64,000 nt of DNA from Bacillota bacterium. GTDB lineage: Bacteria; Bacillota; UBA4882; UBA8346. A model generated the notes under the pieces. That model had not been told where the DNA came from, did no database searches, and saw nothing but the letters and a program-made list of their open reading frames with translations. The stretch covers positions 62,001 to 126,000 of the forward strand of contig JAEYPR010000027.1 in the NCBI GenBank assembly GCA_023410535.1, given 5' to 3'. The position numbers were made by a program, and so were the translations under genes. Position 1 is the first letter of the stretch; every line of letters begins with the position of its first letter. This document shows, one piece after another, positions 17,208-27,080 of this stretch.

Positions 17208-18888
17208 ATATTTCGAAGGCCGCGACCGACCGGTTGAGGTGTTCGGCGATGGTGGCGAGGTTTTCGGCAAAAGCGGTGACCTGTTCGGCGTTGGCACTTT
17301 GTTCCTCGGCAGTGGCCGAGACCTCCTCCGAACTTGCCATGCTTTGTTCGCTGATGGCGGCGATGGTATGAACGGCGGCGATCGCATGATCGTTCCGGTC
17401 GGCCATGGTCCGCGAAGATTTGGCGACAGCGTCGATTTGAGCCAGGTTTTGAGTCAGGACTTCGAAGATTTCATGAAAGATCACCGTGGTTTTGGCGGTC
17501 AGTTGCTGGCGGGGGGTGGCTTTCGCCAGTTCTTGCTGCATGGCTGCAACCACCTGCCCAATGCGATGGGTCATGTCTTTGGAGAGTGCGGCGATTTTTC
17601 CCGCGGCTTGTTTGGATTGCTCCGCCAATTTTCCGGTCTCTCCGGCAACCACTTCAAAGCCCTTGCCGTGTTCACCGGCCCGGGCCGCTTCGATGGCGGC
17701 GTTGAGCGCCAACAAGGTAGTCTGTTCGGCGATGCCGGTGATCGCGACGGTAATTTCGCCAATCTCCGCCGAGGATTGGTTCAACTCGTCAATCGCCCGG
17801 GCGACTGACTGGGTTGATTCGGCAATGGCGTTCATCTCATGGGAGATGGTGGTAGTGGCTTGTTGGCCGGCTTGGGCCGACAGCGCGACTTGGTTTGAGG
17901 ATGCGGCGATGCTGACGGTGTCTTGGGAGACCTTCCGCACCAACTCCGAGAGATGTTCGATCGCTGCCACCGCTTCGGTGGTATGGGCGGCTTGGTCGGT
18001 GGCGGCCCGCGCCATCTCCTCCATGGTGATCGCCACCTGGCCGGCCGATTGGCTGCTTGATGTCGCGGCCATCCGCAGTTCTTTACTGGCGGTAAACAAT
18101 GCGGCCGCTTGTTGATTGATGCCGTTGACCAGTTGCCGCAGCCCGGCGATGGCTTGGTTTAAGCCTTCAGCCACGCCGCGAATTTCGACGCTACCGGTCA
18201 CCGGCACATCCTTGGTCAGGTCGCCGACCGAGAGGGATTGGGCCGCTTGAAGCATAGCGCGTAACGGTTTGGAGATGGAACCGGCGACGATCAATCCCAA
18301 CGACAACGCCACCACGAAACTGACCAATAACAGAACGACCGAGACCAGCTTGGCATGGGTGGAGAAGGAGGCGCTGTCGGAGATCGTCTTAATCGCGGCA
18401 TTGCGAATGGTATTGGAGAGCGTGGTTAAGTCACCCTCAATATAGTTTAAATTCAGATCAAGCGCTTGGTAATTGGCCAAACTCACCGGAGCGGCTAACG
18501 TTTCCTTGACATTCACGGCTTTTTCAGTGATCGACCCGATCAAAGCCGAATCGGTATCTTTGAGATAGGCCACCCGGGCGACCAATTGGTCGACGACCGC
18601 GGCGGATAAGCTAAACATGGCCGGATTGGCGAGACTGCCCGCGTAATTGCTGCGAATCTTCTGCAGGTCGACCAAGGTGGCGGAGATATTATATAAGTCG
18701 CGGCTGCTGCTGTCAAAGACCGCGCTGGAGATATTATGCATGGTATCGATGGTCTGGACGCCAACTCCCGCCTGGATAATCAAAAAGACGGTCATCAGCC
18801 CGATCACCCACAGGATCTGTTGGAAGACTTTTTGTTTGCCAAGAAACCGGGGTCCGGCGCCCGGTAGGTTGCTGATTTTTCGCATCAT
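17206..18888 (-). CDS. Methyl-accepting chemotaxis protein
   Basis: A 560-residue transmembrane chemoreceptor. I start it at the ATG at 18888, 8 bases after GGAGG, which removes an unlikely N-terminal extension. A first membrane segment (about 22-42), a four-helix-bundle-like sensor domain (about 45-190), a second segment (about 190-215), a HAMP domain (about 215-270) and a long signalling coiled coil follow. The hairpin tip keeps ALNAAIEAARAGEHGKGFEV but continues VVAGETGKLAE instead of the usual VVADEVRKLAE, so three tip residues differ. The C-terminus stops right after the coiled coil. No che genes are nearby. The ligand is unknown. Confidence 0.92.
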   Translation of the reverse strand: MMRKISNLPGAGPRFLGKQKVFQQILWVIGLMTVFLIIQAGVGVQTIDTMHNISSAVFDSSSRDLYNISATLVDLQKIRSNYAGSLANPAMFSLSAAVVDQLVARVAYLKDTDSALIGSITEKAVNVKETLAAPVSLANYQALDLNLNYIEGDLTTLSNTIRNAAIKTISDSASFSTHAKLVSVVLLLVSFVVALSLGLIVAGSISKPLRAMLQAAQSLSVGDLTKDVPVTGSVEIRGVAEGLNQAIAGLRQLVNGINQQAAALFTASKELRMAATSSSQSAGQVAITMEEMARAATDQAAHTTEAVAAIEHLSELVRKVSQDTVSIAASSNQVALSAQAGQQATTTISHEMNAIAESTQSVARAIDELNQSSAEIGEITVAITGIAEQTTLLALNAAIEAARAGEHGKGFEVVAGETGKLAEQSKQAAGKIAALSKDMTHRIGQVVAAMQQELAKATPRQQLTAKTTVIFHEIFEVLTQNLAQIDAVAKSSRTMADRNDHAIAAVHTIAAISEQSMASSEEVSATAEEQSANAEQVTAFAENLATIAEHLNRSVAAFEI

Positions 18889-19027
18889 AGTTCCTGCCTC
18901 CGTGGCTGAGTTGGCACAGCCAGATGTCTTGTTGTTTAGGTTGATTCTAGTATTTAACAGAACGTTTGTCAATTGTACGGCAGGATTTTTCACAAAGAAC
19001 TAACAATGCCCGCCATCAACGGCATAA

Positions 19028-19052
19028 AATAAAAGACGGCCGGCGGGCCGTC
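19028..19052 (-). terminator. Rho-independent terminator of the GH28 gene
   Basis: GACGGCC/GGCCGTC (19035-19052) with a 4-base loop is followed on the minus strand by TTTTATTTT. Confidence 0.8.
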
Positions 19053-19101
19053 AAAAGAAAATAATCCAATTTTATTTTTCGTATCCAAACGGTTCCGTGG
19101 T

Positions 19102-20433
19102 TTACCAAACAGTCGCCGAGCGGGAATGGAGACTGGCTACCTTTTCGGCCGGTTGGACAGTGACGTTTTCGAACTCAATCCGCCCGATGTGTTGCATGAC
19201 CTCGGAAGCGGTCAGCCCGATGAAGGAGCAGTCGACCAAACGGATTCCGTCGATGACGGCGCCGGCAAAGCCCTGAATGAAGAAGATCCGCGGCGCGGAG
19301 TTGCTGGTGACGTTCTCCATCACAAAGTTGCGGACCGCGGGGTTGTGGTCGCCGTTGGGCCCCTCCTCATACATGAAGTCGATGGTGATCACCGACTCGC
19401 CGACCTGCCCGATGGTGACATTGCGCATGAAGGTGTTTTCGATCGCGCCGCCGCGTTTGGCATTGCTCTTGAAGCGGATGGCCCGCGAGAGGTTGGGACT
19501 GTCCATCCGGCAATTTTCAATAAAAACGTTCCGGCAGCCGCCCGAAATCTCGCTGCCGATGGAGACGCCGCCGTGGCCGTCCTGCATAGTGCAGTTGCGG
19601 ATGATCACGTTTTCGACCGGGACGCCGATCCGGCGGCCGTCGTCATTGCGGCCGGATTTGATGGCGATGCAGTCGTCGCCGCAGTCAAACAGGCAGTCTT
19701 CGATCAAGACGTCGCGGCAGGATTCGGGGTCGCAACCGTCGTTATTGGGGCCGTGACAATGAATGGAGACGCCCCGGACCACGACGTTGGTGCAGAGGAC
19801 CGGGTTGATCTCCCACATGGGGGAACGGACAATGGTCACGCCTTCGATCATCACGTTTTGACAGTTATGGGGTTCGAAAAAGTTGGGCCGCAAGTAATGG
19901 CCTTCGCCGAAGATCCGTTCGGCCACCGGGACATTTTCGTCGGCCAGTTTGTTTTGGAGATCGGCGTCGGGTTTGGAAAGGGGTTTCCAGGCCCACCAGT
20001 TATCGTCGCTGGCGCCGCCGTCCAAGGTGCCTTTGCCGGTGACCGCGATGTTTTGTTGTTCAAAAGCGTAGATCAGCGGCGAATAGTTCATGCATTCGAC
20101 CCCTTCCCAATGGACCGGGATCACCGGCAGGTAATCCTGGGGATCGGTGCTGAAAAGCAAGATCGCGCCTTCATCCAAATGCAGGTTGACGTTGCTTTGC
20201 AAATGAATTTTACCGGTCAGAAAGGTGCCGGACGGAACCACCACCCGGCCGCCGCCGGCGTCGTGGCATGCGGCAATGGCAACGGCGATGGCTTGGGTGC
20301 AGAGCGTCTTGCCACCGGCCTCCGCGCCGTATTCGGTGATCAGGAAGTCGCGCGCGGGGAATTCCGGCGCTTTAATCCGGGCCATGATCTCGTCAGCCGT
20401 CTTCCAACTGACGTTCTCGCTGAATAATTTCAT
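19102..20433 (-). CDS. Glycoside hydrolase family 28 (polygalacturonase-like)
   Basis: A 443-residue right-handed parallel beta-helix enzyme that hydrolyses galacturonic-acid linkages in pectin or its oligomers. The family's four active-site blocks are visible: GPNNDG (230-232 replaces NTD by NND), GDDCIAIKSG with Asp253/Asp254, GHGG at 286-289 and RFK at 320-322. There is no signal peptide, so it probably works in the cytoplasm on imported oligogalacturonides, as exo-acting bacterial GH28 enzymes often do. GAGGAGG lies 7 bases before the ATG at 20433. Single gene with its own terminator; with the PL9 lyase at 59511 it supports pectin use. Confidence 0.93.
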   Translation of the reverse strand: MKLFSENVSWKTADEIMARIKAPEFPARDFLITEYGAEAGGKTLCTQAIAVAIAACHDAGGGRVVVPSGTFLTGKIHLQSNVNLHLDEGAILLFSTDPQDYLPVIPVHWEGVECMNYSPLIYAFEQQNIAVTGKGTLDGGASDDNWWAWKPLSKPDADLQNKLADENVPVAERIFGEGHYLRPNFFEPHNCQNVMIEGVTIVRSPMWEINPVLCTNVVVRGVSIHCHGPNNDGCDPESCRDVLIEDCLFDCGDDCIAIKSGRNDDGRRIGVPVENVIIRNCTMQDGHGGVSIGSEISGGCRNVFIENCRMDSPNLSRAIRFKSNAKRGGAIENTFMRNVTIGQVGESVITIDFMYEEGPNGDHNPAVRNFVMENVTSNSAPRIFFIQGFAGAVIDGIRLVDCSFIGLTASEVMQHIGRIEFENVTVQPAEKVASLHSRSATVW

Positions 20434-20658
20434 ACAGGATCCTCCTCGGTGCGTCGATGGATTATCGAAATTGGGGCAGGCGGCAATCAATGCGGACATG
20501 CCTCCATTATATTATATCGTTTCTGATTCAAAAATAAAGTTTGGATTTACCGGACAGGAGGCAGAAAAAGGCGAAAAATTATGCTCTTTTCCCATAGGCC
20601 GTTTTCATCGCGGGCGGAATAGCATATTCCGAATGAACAATCATTGAGGTGAAAAGCA

Positions 20659-20979
20659 ATGTCTACAGATGGTCAGGAATTTATTCAATATATTATTCAG
20701 GCCGGGGATAACTTATGGACGGTAGCCGATCAGTACGGGTCGTCGGTTGAAAGTCTCATGGCGTTCAATCCCGATGTTGATCCGTATAACCCGCAAGTCG
20801 GGCAAGCGATTTGGATCGATTCGCCCCAGTTGGAACAGCGCGGTTATCGGCGTGACGGGCGCGGTTTCCGACCGCCGTTTTATCATCCTTATTTTCGGCC
20901 GTTTTTCCCGTTCCCTGCTCCCTATCCATTTTATCCTTATCCATACCGGCCGTATCCGTATCCCTATTATCCATATTAA
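20659..20979 (+). CDS. LysM protein with Tyr/Pro-rich tail (spore-coat-like)
   Basis: A 106-residue protein. Residues 8-55 are a LysM domain (QYIIQAGDNLWTVADQY...). After a short basic linker, residues 70-106 consist almost only of Pro, Tyr, Phe and Arg (for example PYPFYPYPYRPYPYPYYPY). There is no signal peptide, which fits proteins laid down from the mother-cell cytoplasm on the spore surface, where LysM binds cortex peptidoglycan and Tyr-rich tails can be cross-linked. That role is inference. The gene is divergent from GH28 and followed by a bidirectional terminator. Confidence 0.82.
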   Translation: MSTDGQEFIQYIIQAGDNLWTVADQYGSSVESLMAFNPDVDPYNPQVGQAIWIDSPQLEQRGYRRDGRGFRPPFYHPYFRPFFPFPAPYPFYPYPYRPYPYPYYPY

Positions 20980-20991
20980 TCGGCAAGTAAA

Positions 20992-21022
20992 AACAAACCG
21001 CTGTGAAATTGAGCGGTTTGTT
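20992..21022. terminator. Bidirectional terminator
   Basis: AACAAACCGCT (20992-21002) pairs with AGCGGTTTGTT (21012-21022). On the minus strand it is followed by TTTTT, so it can also end the small Cys-rich gene. Confidence 0.8.
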
Positions 21023-21031
21023 CTTAGATCG

Positions 21032-21202
21032 TCAGCGCTTGAAAAACCGGCTCAGCAAATCGTGGAACTGCTTCCGGAAACCGCGCAGCCGGCAATAGGT
21101 CGCGTCCCGGCCGTGCCGGACCCGGCATTGGTGGCAATTGCCATGAAACTCGCAACGGAGATTGGGGCAAGCGCATTGGAATTGCGGTGGATTGTTGTTC
21201 AT
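21032..21202 (-). CDS. Small Cys-rich protein (56 residues)
   Basis: A short gene with ATG at 21202, AAGGAG placed 7 bases before it, and TGA at 21032. The product has six Cys in the pattern C-x-C...C-x4-H-x2-C-x2-C...C (QCACPNLRC, EFHGNCHQC, TYCRL). This resembles the small clostridial proteins with a CPNxxCxxHGxCxxC core that I recall as widespread but uncharacterised; zinc binding is likely. It is convergent with the LysM coat-like gene and shares its terminator. Base composition matches its neighbours. Confidence 0.72.
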   Translation of the reverse strand: MNNNPPQFQCACPNLRCEFHGNCHQCRVRHGRDATYCRLRGFRKQFHDLLSRFFKR

Positions 21203-21284
21203 TTTTATTCTCCTTGACCTTGAAAATAACTGGTCTTAGTATAAAAGGTCATTTTAAAAAAATTATAAAAAAACCGGAATCGTT

Positions 21285-21331
21285 TTATAAAAAACAAAAC
21301 CCTCCGCCGTTAATTACAAGCGCGAGGGTTT
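21285..21331 (-). terminator. Rho-independent terminator of gpmI
   Basis: On the minus strand AAACCCTC...GAGGGTTT (21297-21331) is followed by TGTTTTTT. Confidence 0.8.
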
Positions 21332-21357
21332 ATCATGTCTTGATTGCGAAGCGAAGC

Positions 21358-22995
<1,638 letters not shown>

Positions 22996-23149
22996 CGTTT
23001 CTCCTCCGCCGGGTAGTATATTCGTTTTTAGCATTCTTAAACGTAAGTTCAGATAATATCATGCCAAATGAAAACGCTATTCATTTCGTCGCCGGGCAAT
23101 CGTTTCCCTGCGGAATTATGTTACGGAAAGTGAAAGATTTCCGCCCCGG

Positions 23150-23317
23150 GGTTCCCGGCTCCGCCATTCCGGACTCCCAATGCGCTTCCGGGGTTCCTTG
23201 ATTCGACATCCCGGTCCCTTGAGGCTGTTTTTTGGTACCAAAATTCGACATTTCGCCAGCGCGAATTCGTTCCCGGGTTCCGAAATTTGCAATTTCGCTA
23301 CCAGAATGGACGATTCG
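23150..23317 (+). repeat. Intergenic array B: four exact 42-bp units
   Basis: The 384-base gap 22996-23379 holds no gene. Units begin at 23150, 23192, 23234 and 23276, each exactly 42 bp apart, starting GGTTCC or GGTACC. Half-units begin at 23171, 23213, 23255 and 23297. A shared core ATTCGACATYYC is seen at the second and third units. Sequence drifts between units but there are no insertions or deletions. A 100-codon minus-strand frame through it reads as a 14-residue repeat (xxMSNFGT) but lacks a plausible start. Confidence 0.78.
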
Positions 23318-23379
23318 GGCGGTTGGGAGTTTACGGCGGGCGGAATTGGCACCGTCATTTTCATTCTTTCGGACGGCAG

Positions 23380-24630
23380 TCACTGTAAGGCTTTAATCCG
23401 TTTCCACAGGGAAGGATGCGAATAATAAAACGCCTCATACCAGGGGTGAGGATTAATATTGGCCATTTCGTTGACGATAAACTTTTTGAAGACCGAGACC
23501 AACGGGCCGGCAGTGCCGATGATTTGCCGGGAATAGGCGTCGGCTTCGTACTCCATCTTCCGGGAGAAGCGGGAGGAGAACGGTTGGGCGTAAAAGGCTA
23601 AAACCTCAAAGAAGAGGACATAGGTCAGAAACAAGCCGGTATGGAAAGTCTTTCCCACTTGAAAAGCAACAAAGGGAAACTCGGCGCCCAACAGATTGAA
23701 GGCGACGGCGAGAAAGACAAAGCTCTCCAAGAGCACCATCAGCATCAGCTTGGGAATATGCCGCATTTTGCCATGGCCGATCTCATGGGCCAGGACCGCG
23801 ACGATTTCATCGTCAGAATAGGAGTTAACCAAGGTGTCGAAGAGAATGATCGAACGGCTTTTGCCAAATCCGGCGAACTGGGCATTGGCGTGGCTGGACT
23901 TCTGACTCTGATCCGCGATGAAGATGCCGCGCACTGTAAAACCGGACTGGGTCACCAGCGTCGTTAGGCGCTCCTTCAATGAACCGTCCGGCAGGGGCTG
24001 CAACTTATAGAAGAAAGGAATCAACAGGACTGGGACCAGGTACATCAGTAACACCGTCAGGGTGGAGACAATACCCCAAGCGGCCAAAATATCCCCGAAC
24101 CCAAACACGGTCCGGCCGCCCCAGATGATCAAGATCAATCCCAGGACCACCATCGTCAACAGGGAGCTCACTGCCAAACTTTTCAAAGCATCGCCCAACC
24201 AGCCCCGGAGCGAGTATTGGTTAAAGCCGAAGCGTTGCTCGATCACAAAATGAAAATAAGCGTCCAGCGGCAACTCTAAGATCCAGCCACCCCAACTGAT
24301 CACCAGGAAGAAGAGGAGCCCTTGCCAGAAGCGGGCGAGGGGCAGGCGTTCGATCCAAAGGGCATAGAGCTTAAAGAGCGGGGTAAACAGGAAAACCGCC
24401 AGCAACAGACTGTCCAAAGCGAAACTGACGGTTTGGAAGCGGATCTTTGCGGCGCTATAGGCGTCAATCTTTTGTAGTTGCGAGTGGTCGACCAAATCAC
24501 TGATCGCTTCGGGAACATGCCCCGCATTGCGACGTAAATGCAAAAAGTTGAGTAGATTCAAAATTAATTTAATCAGGACTTTTAATCCGAAGAGACTGCA
24601 AAATACGGAACGGAATAATTCGGGGTTCAT
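23380..24630 (-). CDS. M48-family membrane metalloprotease (Ste24/CAAX protease-like)
   Basis: A 416-residue integral membrane zinc protease. It has about six transmembrane segments, the zinc motif HEIGH (His282, Glu283, His286) and the third ligand Glu362 in EYEAD. An N-terminal CAAX_prot-type region precedes the peptidase domain, and the conserved SSHANAQFAG block is present, as in Ste24 and HtpX-related proteases. Likely role: membrane protein or peptide quality control. AAGGAG lies 7 bases before the ATG at 24630. Array B lies just downstream of it. Confidence 0.9.
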   Translation of the reverse strand: MNPELFRSVFCSLFGLKVLIKLILNLLNFLHLRRNAGHVPEAISDLVDHSQLQKIDAYSAAKIRFQTVSFALDSLLLAVFLFTPLFKLYALWIERLPLARFWQGLLFFLVISWGGWILELPLDAYFHFVIEQRFGFNQYSLRGWLGDALKSLAVSSLLTMVVLGLILIIWGGRTVFGFGDILAAWGIVSTLTVLLMYLVPVLLIPFFYKLQPLPDGSLKERLTTLVTQSGFTVRGIFIADQSQKSSHANAQFAGFGKSRSIILFDTLVNSYSDDEIVAVLAHEIGHGKMRHIPKLMLMVLLESFVFLAVAFNLLGAEFPFVAFQVGKTFHTGLFLTYVLFFEVLAFYAQPFSSRFSRKMEYEADAYSRQIIGTAGPLVSVFKKFIVNEMANINPHPWYEAFYYSHPSLWKRIKALQ

Positions 24631-24786
24631 GCCACATCTCCTTGTCAATTTGCCGTTTTGGGGGCGGTAATCGGCCGAACCTTGCTGAAAAACAAAACGT
24701 ATAGTTATTATTGCATTTTTTATGCAAAATTCCTTCTTTTTATTACTGAATTACAAACCGGAGATTAGGCAATTCTTAATATGAAT

Positions 24787-24817
24787 ATGCAATCTCCGCG
24801 CCCCCGGGAGATTGCAT
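24787..24817 (-). terminator. Hairpin at the end of the DUF4145-like gene
   Basis: ATGCAATCTCC (24787-24797) pairs perfectly with GGAGATTGCAT (24807-24817). The following minus-strand bases are AT-rich but not a clean T run. Confidence 0.55.
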
Positions 24818-24823
24818 GAATCC

Positions 24824-25501
24824 TTACAGTTTTTTCAGATTGTGCGCTTGCTTGGTTTTCTGGTGCTTGCTGATGTAGGTCTCGGTCAGCATCAGTTCCA
24901 CGATTTGAATCAGCTCTGCGGCGTCGGTCTGGTTGACGTCGTTCCCCAGCGAAACCCCTTTGCCTAAATAGGCGTCAATTCGTTTGTTGGCGGAGCGCCG
25001 GGCTTCAATGGTGTTGATGACTACCGGCTCAATCAATTTCCACCGAAACTGGCTGGCCCATTTTAAATAAAGCAACGCTTTTTGCAGCGGTTTCTTTTTT
25101 AACTGATAAAAATCGCCAATAATATTCTCCAAGCATCTCCGGGCGAGCATCGCCGCGCAACGCGGACTGAATTTAAGGATTTTCACCGCTTCGACCAGAT
25201 CATTCAGGATGACCTTGGGAACGCCCTCCCGGGAGTTTTCCCAATCCGTATTGGGGAGTAAGGTCCAGTTGTTCTCTTTCACTGCTTTGTGACAATCGGG
25301 GTAGGTGCGGTAAATATCGATCTCCAGCGTGTACTGGCGGCAATTGGGATTGGAACAGACCCGGAACTGGAAGACAATCAGTCGTGGTCCGCCGCATTGA
25401 CCTTGATCCAAAATGGTCTGTCGCTTGAGATAATTGGTTTCGTTCACCATCACACTGTAACTCTTACAGTAAGGGCATTGCCAATTGGTCTTAACCGTCA
25501 T
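24824..25501 (-). CDS. DUF4145-like protein with N-terminal zinc-ribbon
   Basis: A 225-residue cytoplasmic protein. An N-terminal zinc-ribbon is formed by CPYC (9-12) and CSNPNC (about 49-54). The middle has the FSPRCAAMLARRCLENII phrase typical of DUF4145 domains, which often occur in restriction or defence contexts but also alone. A helical C-terminus follows. The function is unknown; nucleic-acid binding through the ribbon is possible. GGGAGGAG lies about 10 bases before the ATG. No restriction or defence genes adjoin it. Confidence 0.75.
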   Translation of the reverse strand: MTVKTNWQCPYCKSYSVMVNETNYLKRQTILDQGQCGGPRLIVFQFRVCSNPNCRQYTLEIDIYRTYPDCHKAVKENNWTLLPNTDWENSREGVPKVILNDLVEAVKILKFSPRCAAMLARRCLENIIGDFYQLKKKPLQKALLYLKWASQFRWKLIEPVVINTIEARRSANKRIDAYLGKGVSLGNDVNQTDAAELIQIVELMLTETYISKHQKTKQAHNLKKL

Positions 25502-25611
25502 CTCGATCGTTCTCCTCCCGAAATTTTCCCGCCGGGCATGAAAAATGAGGATTGGCGCAAGCTAAAGAAGCGGTTCATTGTATGACGATGGAAGAGTAGA
25601 GGTGAGTGGAC

Positions 25612-25776
25612 GTGGCCTACCTTGCGATGGCGCTAGTATTAATTATTGCGTTCTACACGATTTTATTCGGGGTTGAGCAGTGGCAAGAAAAAAATTATGG
25701 CGGCGCCCTGGCCGTCATGGCCTTAGCTGTTATCGTGGTTGGATTTCCTTTTGTCATGCTGTTTTTGAGAGGATGA
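25612..25776 (+). CDS. Small two-segment membrane protein (54 residues)
   Basis: A short gene reading from GTG at 25612 (AGAGGTGA ends 6 bases before it; an alternative GTG is at 25606) to TGA at 25774. Two hydrophobic stretches, YLAMALVLIIAFYTILFGV and ALAVMALAVIVVGFPFVMLF, are joined by a charged turn (EQWQEKNYGG). No family is recognised. A 15-codon frame (25538-25585) with its own ATG lies just upstream. The gene shares a bidirectional terminator with gerKC, so it belongs with the germination locus only by position. Confidence 0.65.
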   Translation: MAYLAMALVLIIAFYTILFGVEQWQEKNYGGALAVMALAVIVVGFPFVMLFLRG

Positions 25777-25803
25777 AGCGACAGCGACAGTGAGAACCGC
25801 ATT

Positions 25804-25840
25804 AAAAACCCTTCCCGCGACTGACGGGAAGGGTTTTTTT
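25804..25840. terminator. Bidirectional terminator between small gene and gerKC
   Basis: AAAAACCCTTCCCG (25804-25817) pairs with CGGGAAGGGTTTTT (25825-25838), a 14-bp stem with T runs on both strands. Confidence 0.9.
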
Positions 25841-27080
25841 AACGCATGCCGGGCGGTTGAAATTGGATGCCGACCCGACGGATCGCGACTTTGACCTCGG
25901 TTGCGAACTCCGCGTCCCGGAATCTGTCGGGCCAGCGATAATCTTCCCATTCTTTTGAGGTCAGCACGCTTTCGCGGACTTTCAATCCAAAACCGAGCAG
26001 GTCGGTGTCGTACTGCCGTTGAGCTTTGGCGATCAAGCGTTTGATTCGTCCGTTAAGTTCTGCGGCGATCCGTTGGCTTAAAAACGCCTCTTGCCAAGGC
26101 TTGGTATAGTCGATACCGCTTTGAATACTGACCAGATCGGCTTCGACCCTTACCTGAACGCTAAAGCGGTCCCGGTCTCCCGCCCGCCGGTATTTGACTG
26201 TCGTGGGGTCATTGGTTAGCAAACGATATACAATCCTAAATTGAGGTTTCCTGGGGTCTTGAATCGACATAAAGGCTTCATGAAACTGGTTCACCAAAAG
26301 TAGTAAGATCTGGCTTTCATAATTGTCCAGCGCCCCAATCATCTTATCTTTCTTAAAGATTGCCGTGCCGATAATCCGGACATCTTTGGGAGTTTCCTTG
26401 GGTGGTTCGGACTGATCACTGCTTTTTTCACCACTGCCTTCTTTGCCGCCCGCCCCGTCAGCGCCGTCTTCCTGTTGATATTTTGCCAGATACGGTGCGT
26501 AAGTTTCTTCAGCGTACGCCTCCATACTCTCCATAAATTGATTGATGTCGACGACTGGAAACATGCCGTTGCGGCTGGAGAGCGAGACTAAATCGCGAAA
26601 ATATTCGCTGGGGTTCTTCTCCAGTTTCGGTTGGACTTTTAAAATGGCGGCGGCGTCGCCTTGGGAGACAAACAGCTCAACCGTCCGGCGCATTTCGCGG
26701 TAACGGACCAGATTGTCCAACCAAGGACGCATCCCTTTTTTCGCGAGGGCGTCACTGACGATAATCACCGAATTTTGCAGTAAAGTGATTTCGCGGTTAA
26801 TGGTGGTGTTGATTTTGTTAAACGCCTCATAAATGGTGGGAGCCTCCATAGAGAACAGGAAAGTCCCCGCTTCCGAACCGCCGCCACCCTCGCCCCCCTT
26901 CATTTGGGCGGGAATGGCAATCATGGTGGTTACTTTGACTCCTTTGCCGCCGTGAGCGGGCGGATCAAGGGCCAAAGCCTGGACAATCGCCAGTCCTTCC
27001 AGTTCGCGACGGTCCCAGCAACCGCTAAATTGGAGAGCGAGCACCATCAAGAGGATCAATACGGCAACGATTTTTTTCAT
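25839..27080 (-). CDS. gerKC: Ger(x)C-family spore germination lipoprotein (C subunit)
   Basis: The lipoprotein subunit of a GerA-type nutrient germinant receptor in the inner spore membrane. The lipobox LALQFSGC places lipidated Cys21, followed by the family phrase WDRRELEGLAIVQALALD. The body has the three-domain Ger(x)C pattern, with LLQNSVIIVSDALAKKG and the C-terminal GFGLKVRE. A low-complexity Gly/Ser/Glu insert lies near residues 205-225. At 413 residues it is of usual length. The start overlaps the gerKB stop by one base (TAATG), so translation is coupled. Assignment to the K rather than the A or B receptor is only by convention. Confidence 0.93.
   Translation of the reverse strand: MKKIVAVLILLMVLALQFSGCWDRRELEGLAIVQALALDPPAHGGKGVKVTTMIAIPAQMKGGEGGGGSEAGTFLFSMEAPTIYEAFNKINTTINREITLLQNSVIIVSDALAKKGMRPWLDNLVRYREMRRTVELFVSQGDAAAILKVQPKLEKNPSEYFRDLVSLSSRNGMFPVVDINQFMESMEAYAEETYAPYLAKYQQEDGADGAGGKEGSGEKSSDQSEPPKETPKDVRIIGTAIFKKDKMIGALDNYESQILLLLVNQFHEAFMSIQDPRKPQFRIVYRLLTNDPTTVKYRRAGDRDRFSVQVRVEADLVSIQSGIDYTKPWQEAFLSQRIAAELNGRIKRLIAKAQRQYDTDLLGFGLKVRESVLTSKEWEDYRWPDRFRDAEFATEVKVAIRRVGIQFQPPGMR

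Noticed and set aside
19126..20427. A 433-codon frame antisense to the GH28 gene
   Set aside because: The opposite strand has clear GH28 motifs, ribosome site and terminator; the antisense frame has no family features.
23081..23383. A 100-codon minus-strand frame across array B
   Set aside because: Repeat-derived, no ribosome site, and the equivalent frame is broken in arrays A and C.
24824..25501. Defence or restriction-associated island around the DUF4145-like gene
   Set aside because: Neighbours are an M48 protease and germination genes; no nuclease, methylase or integrase is found.
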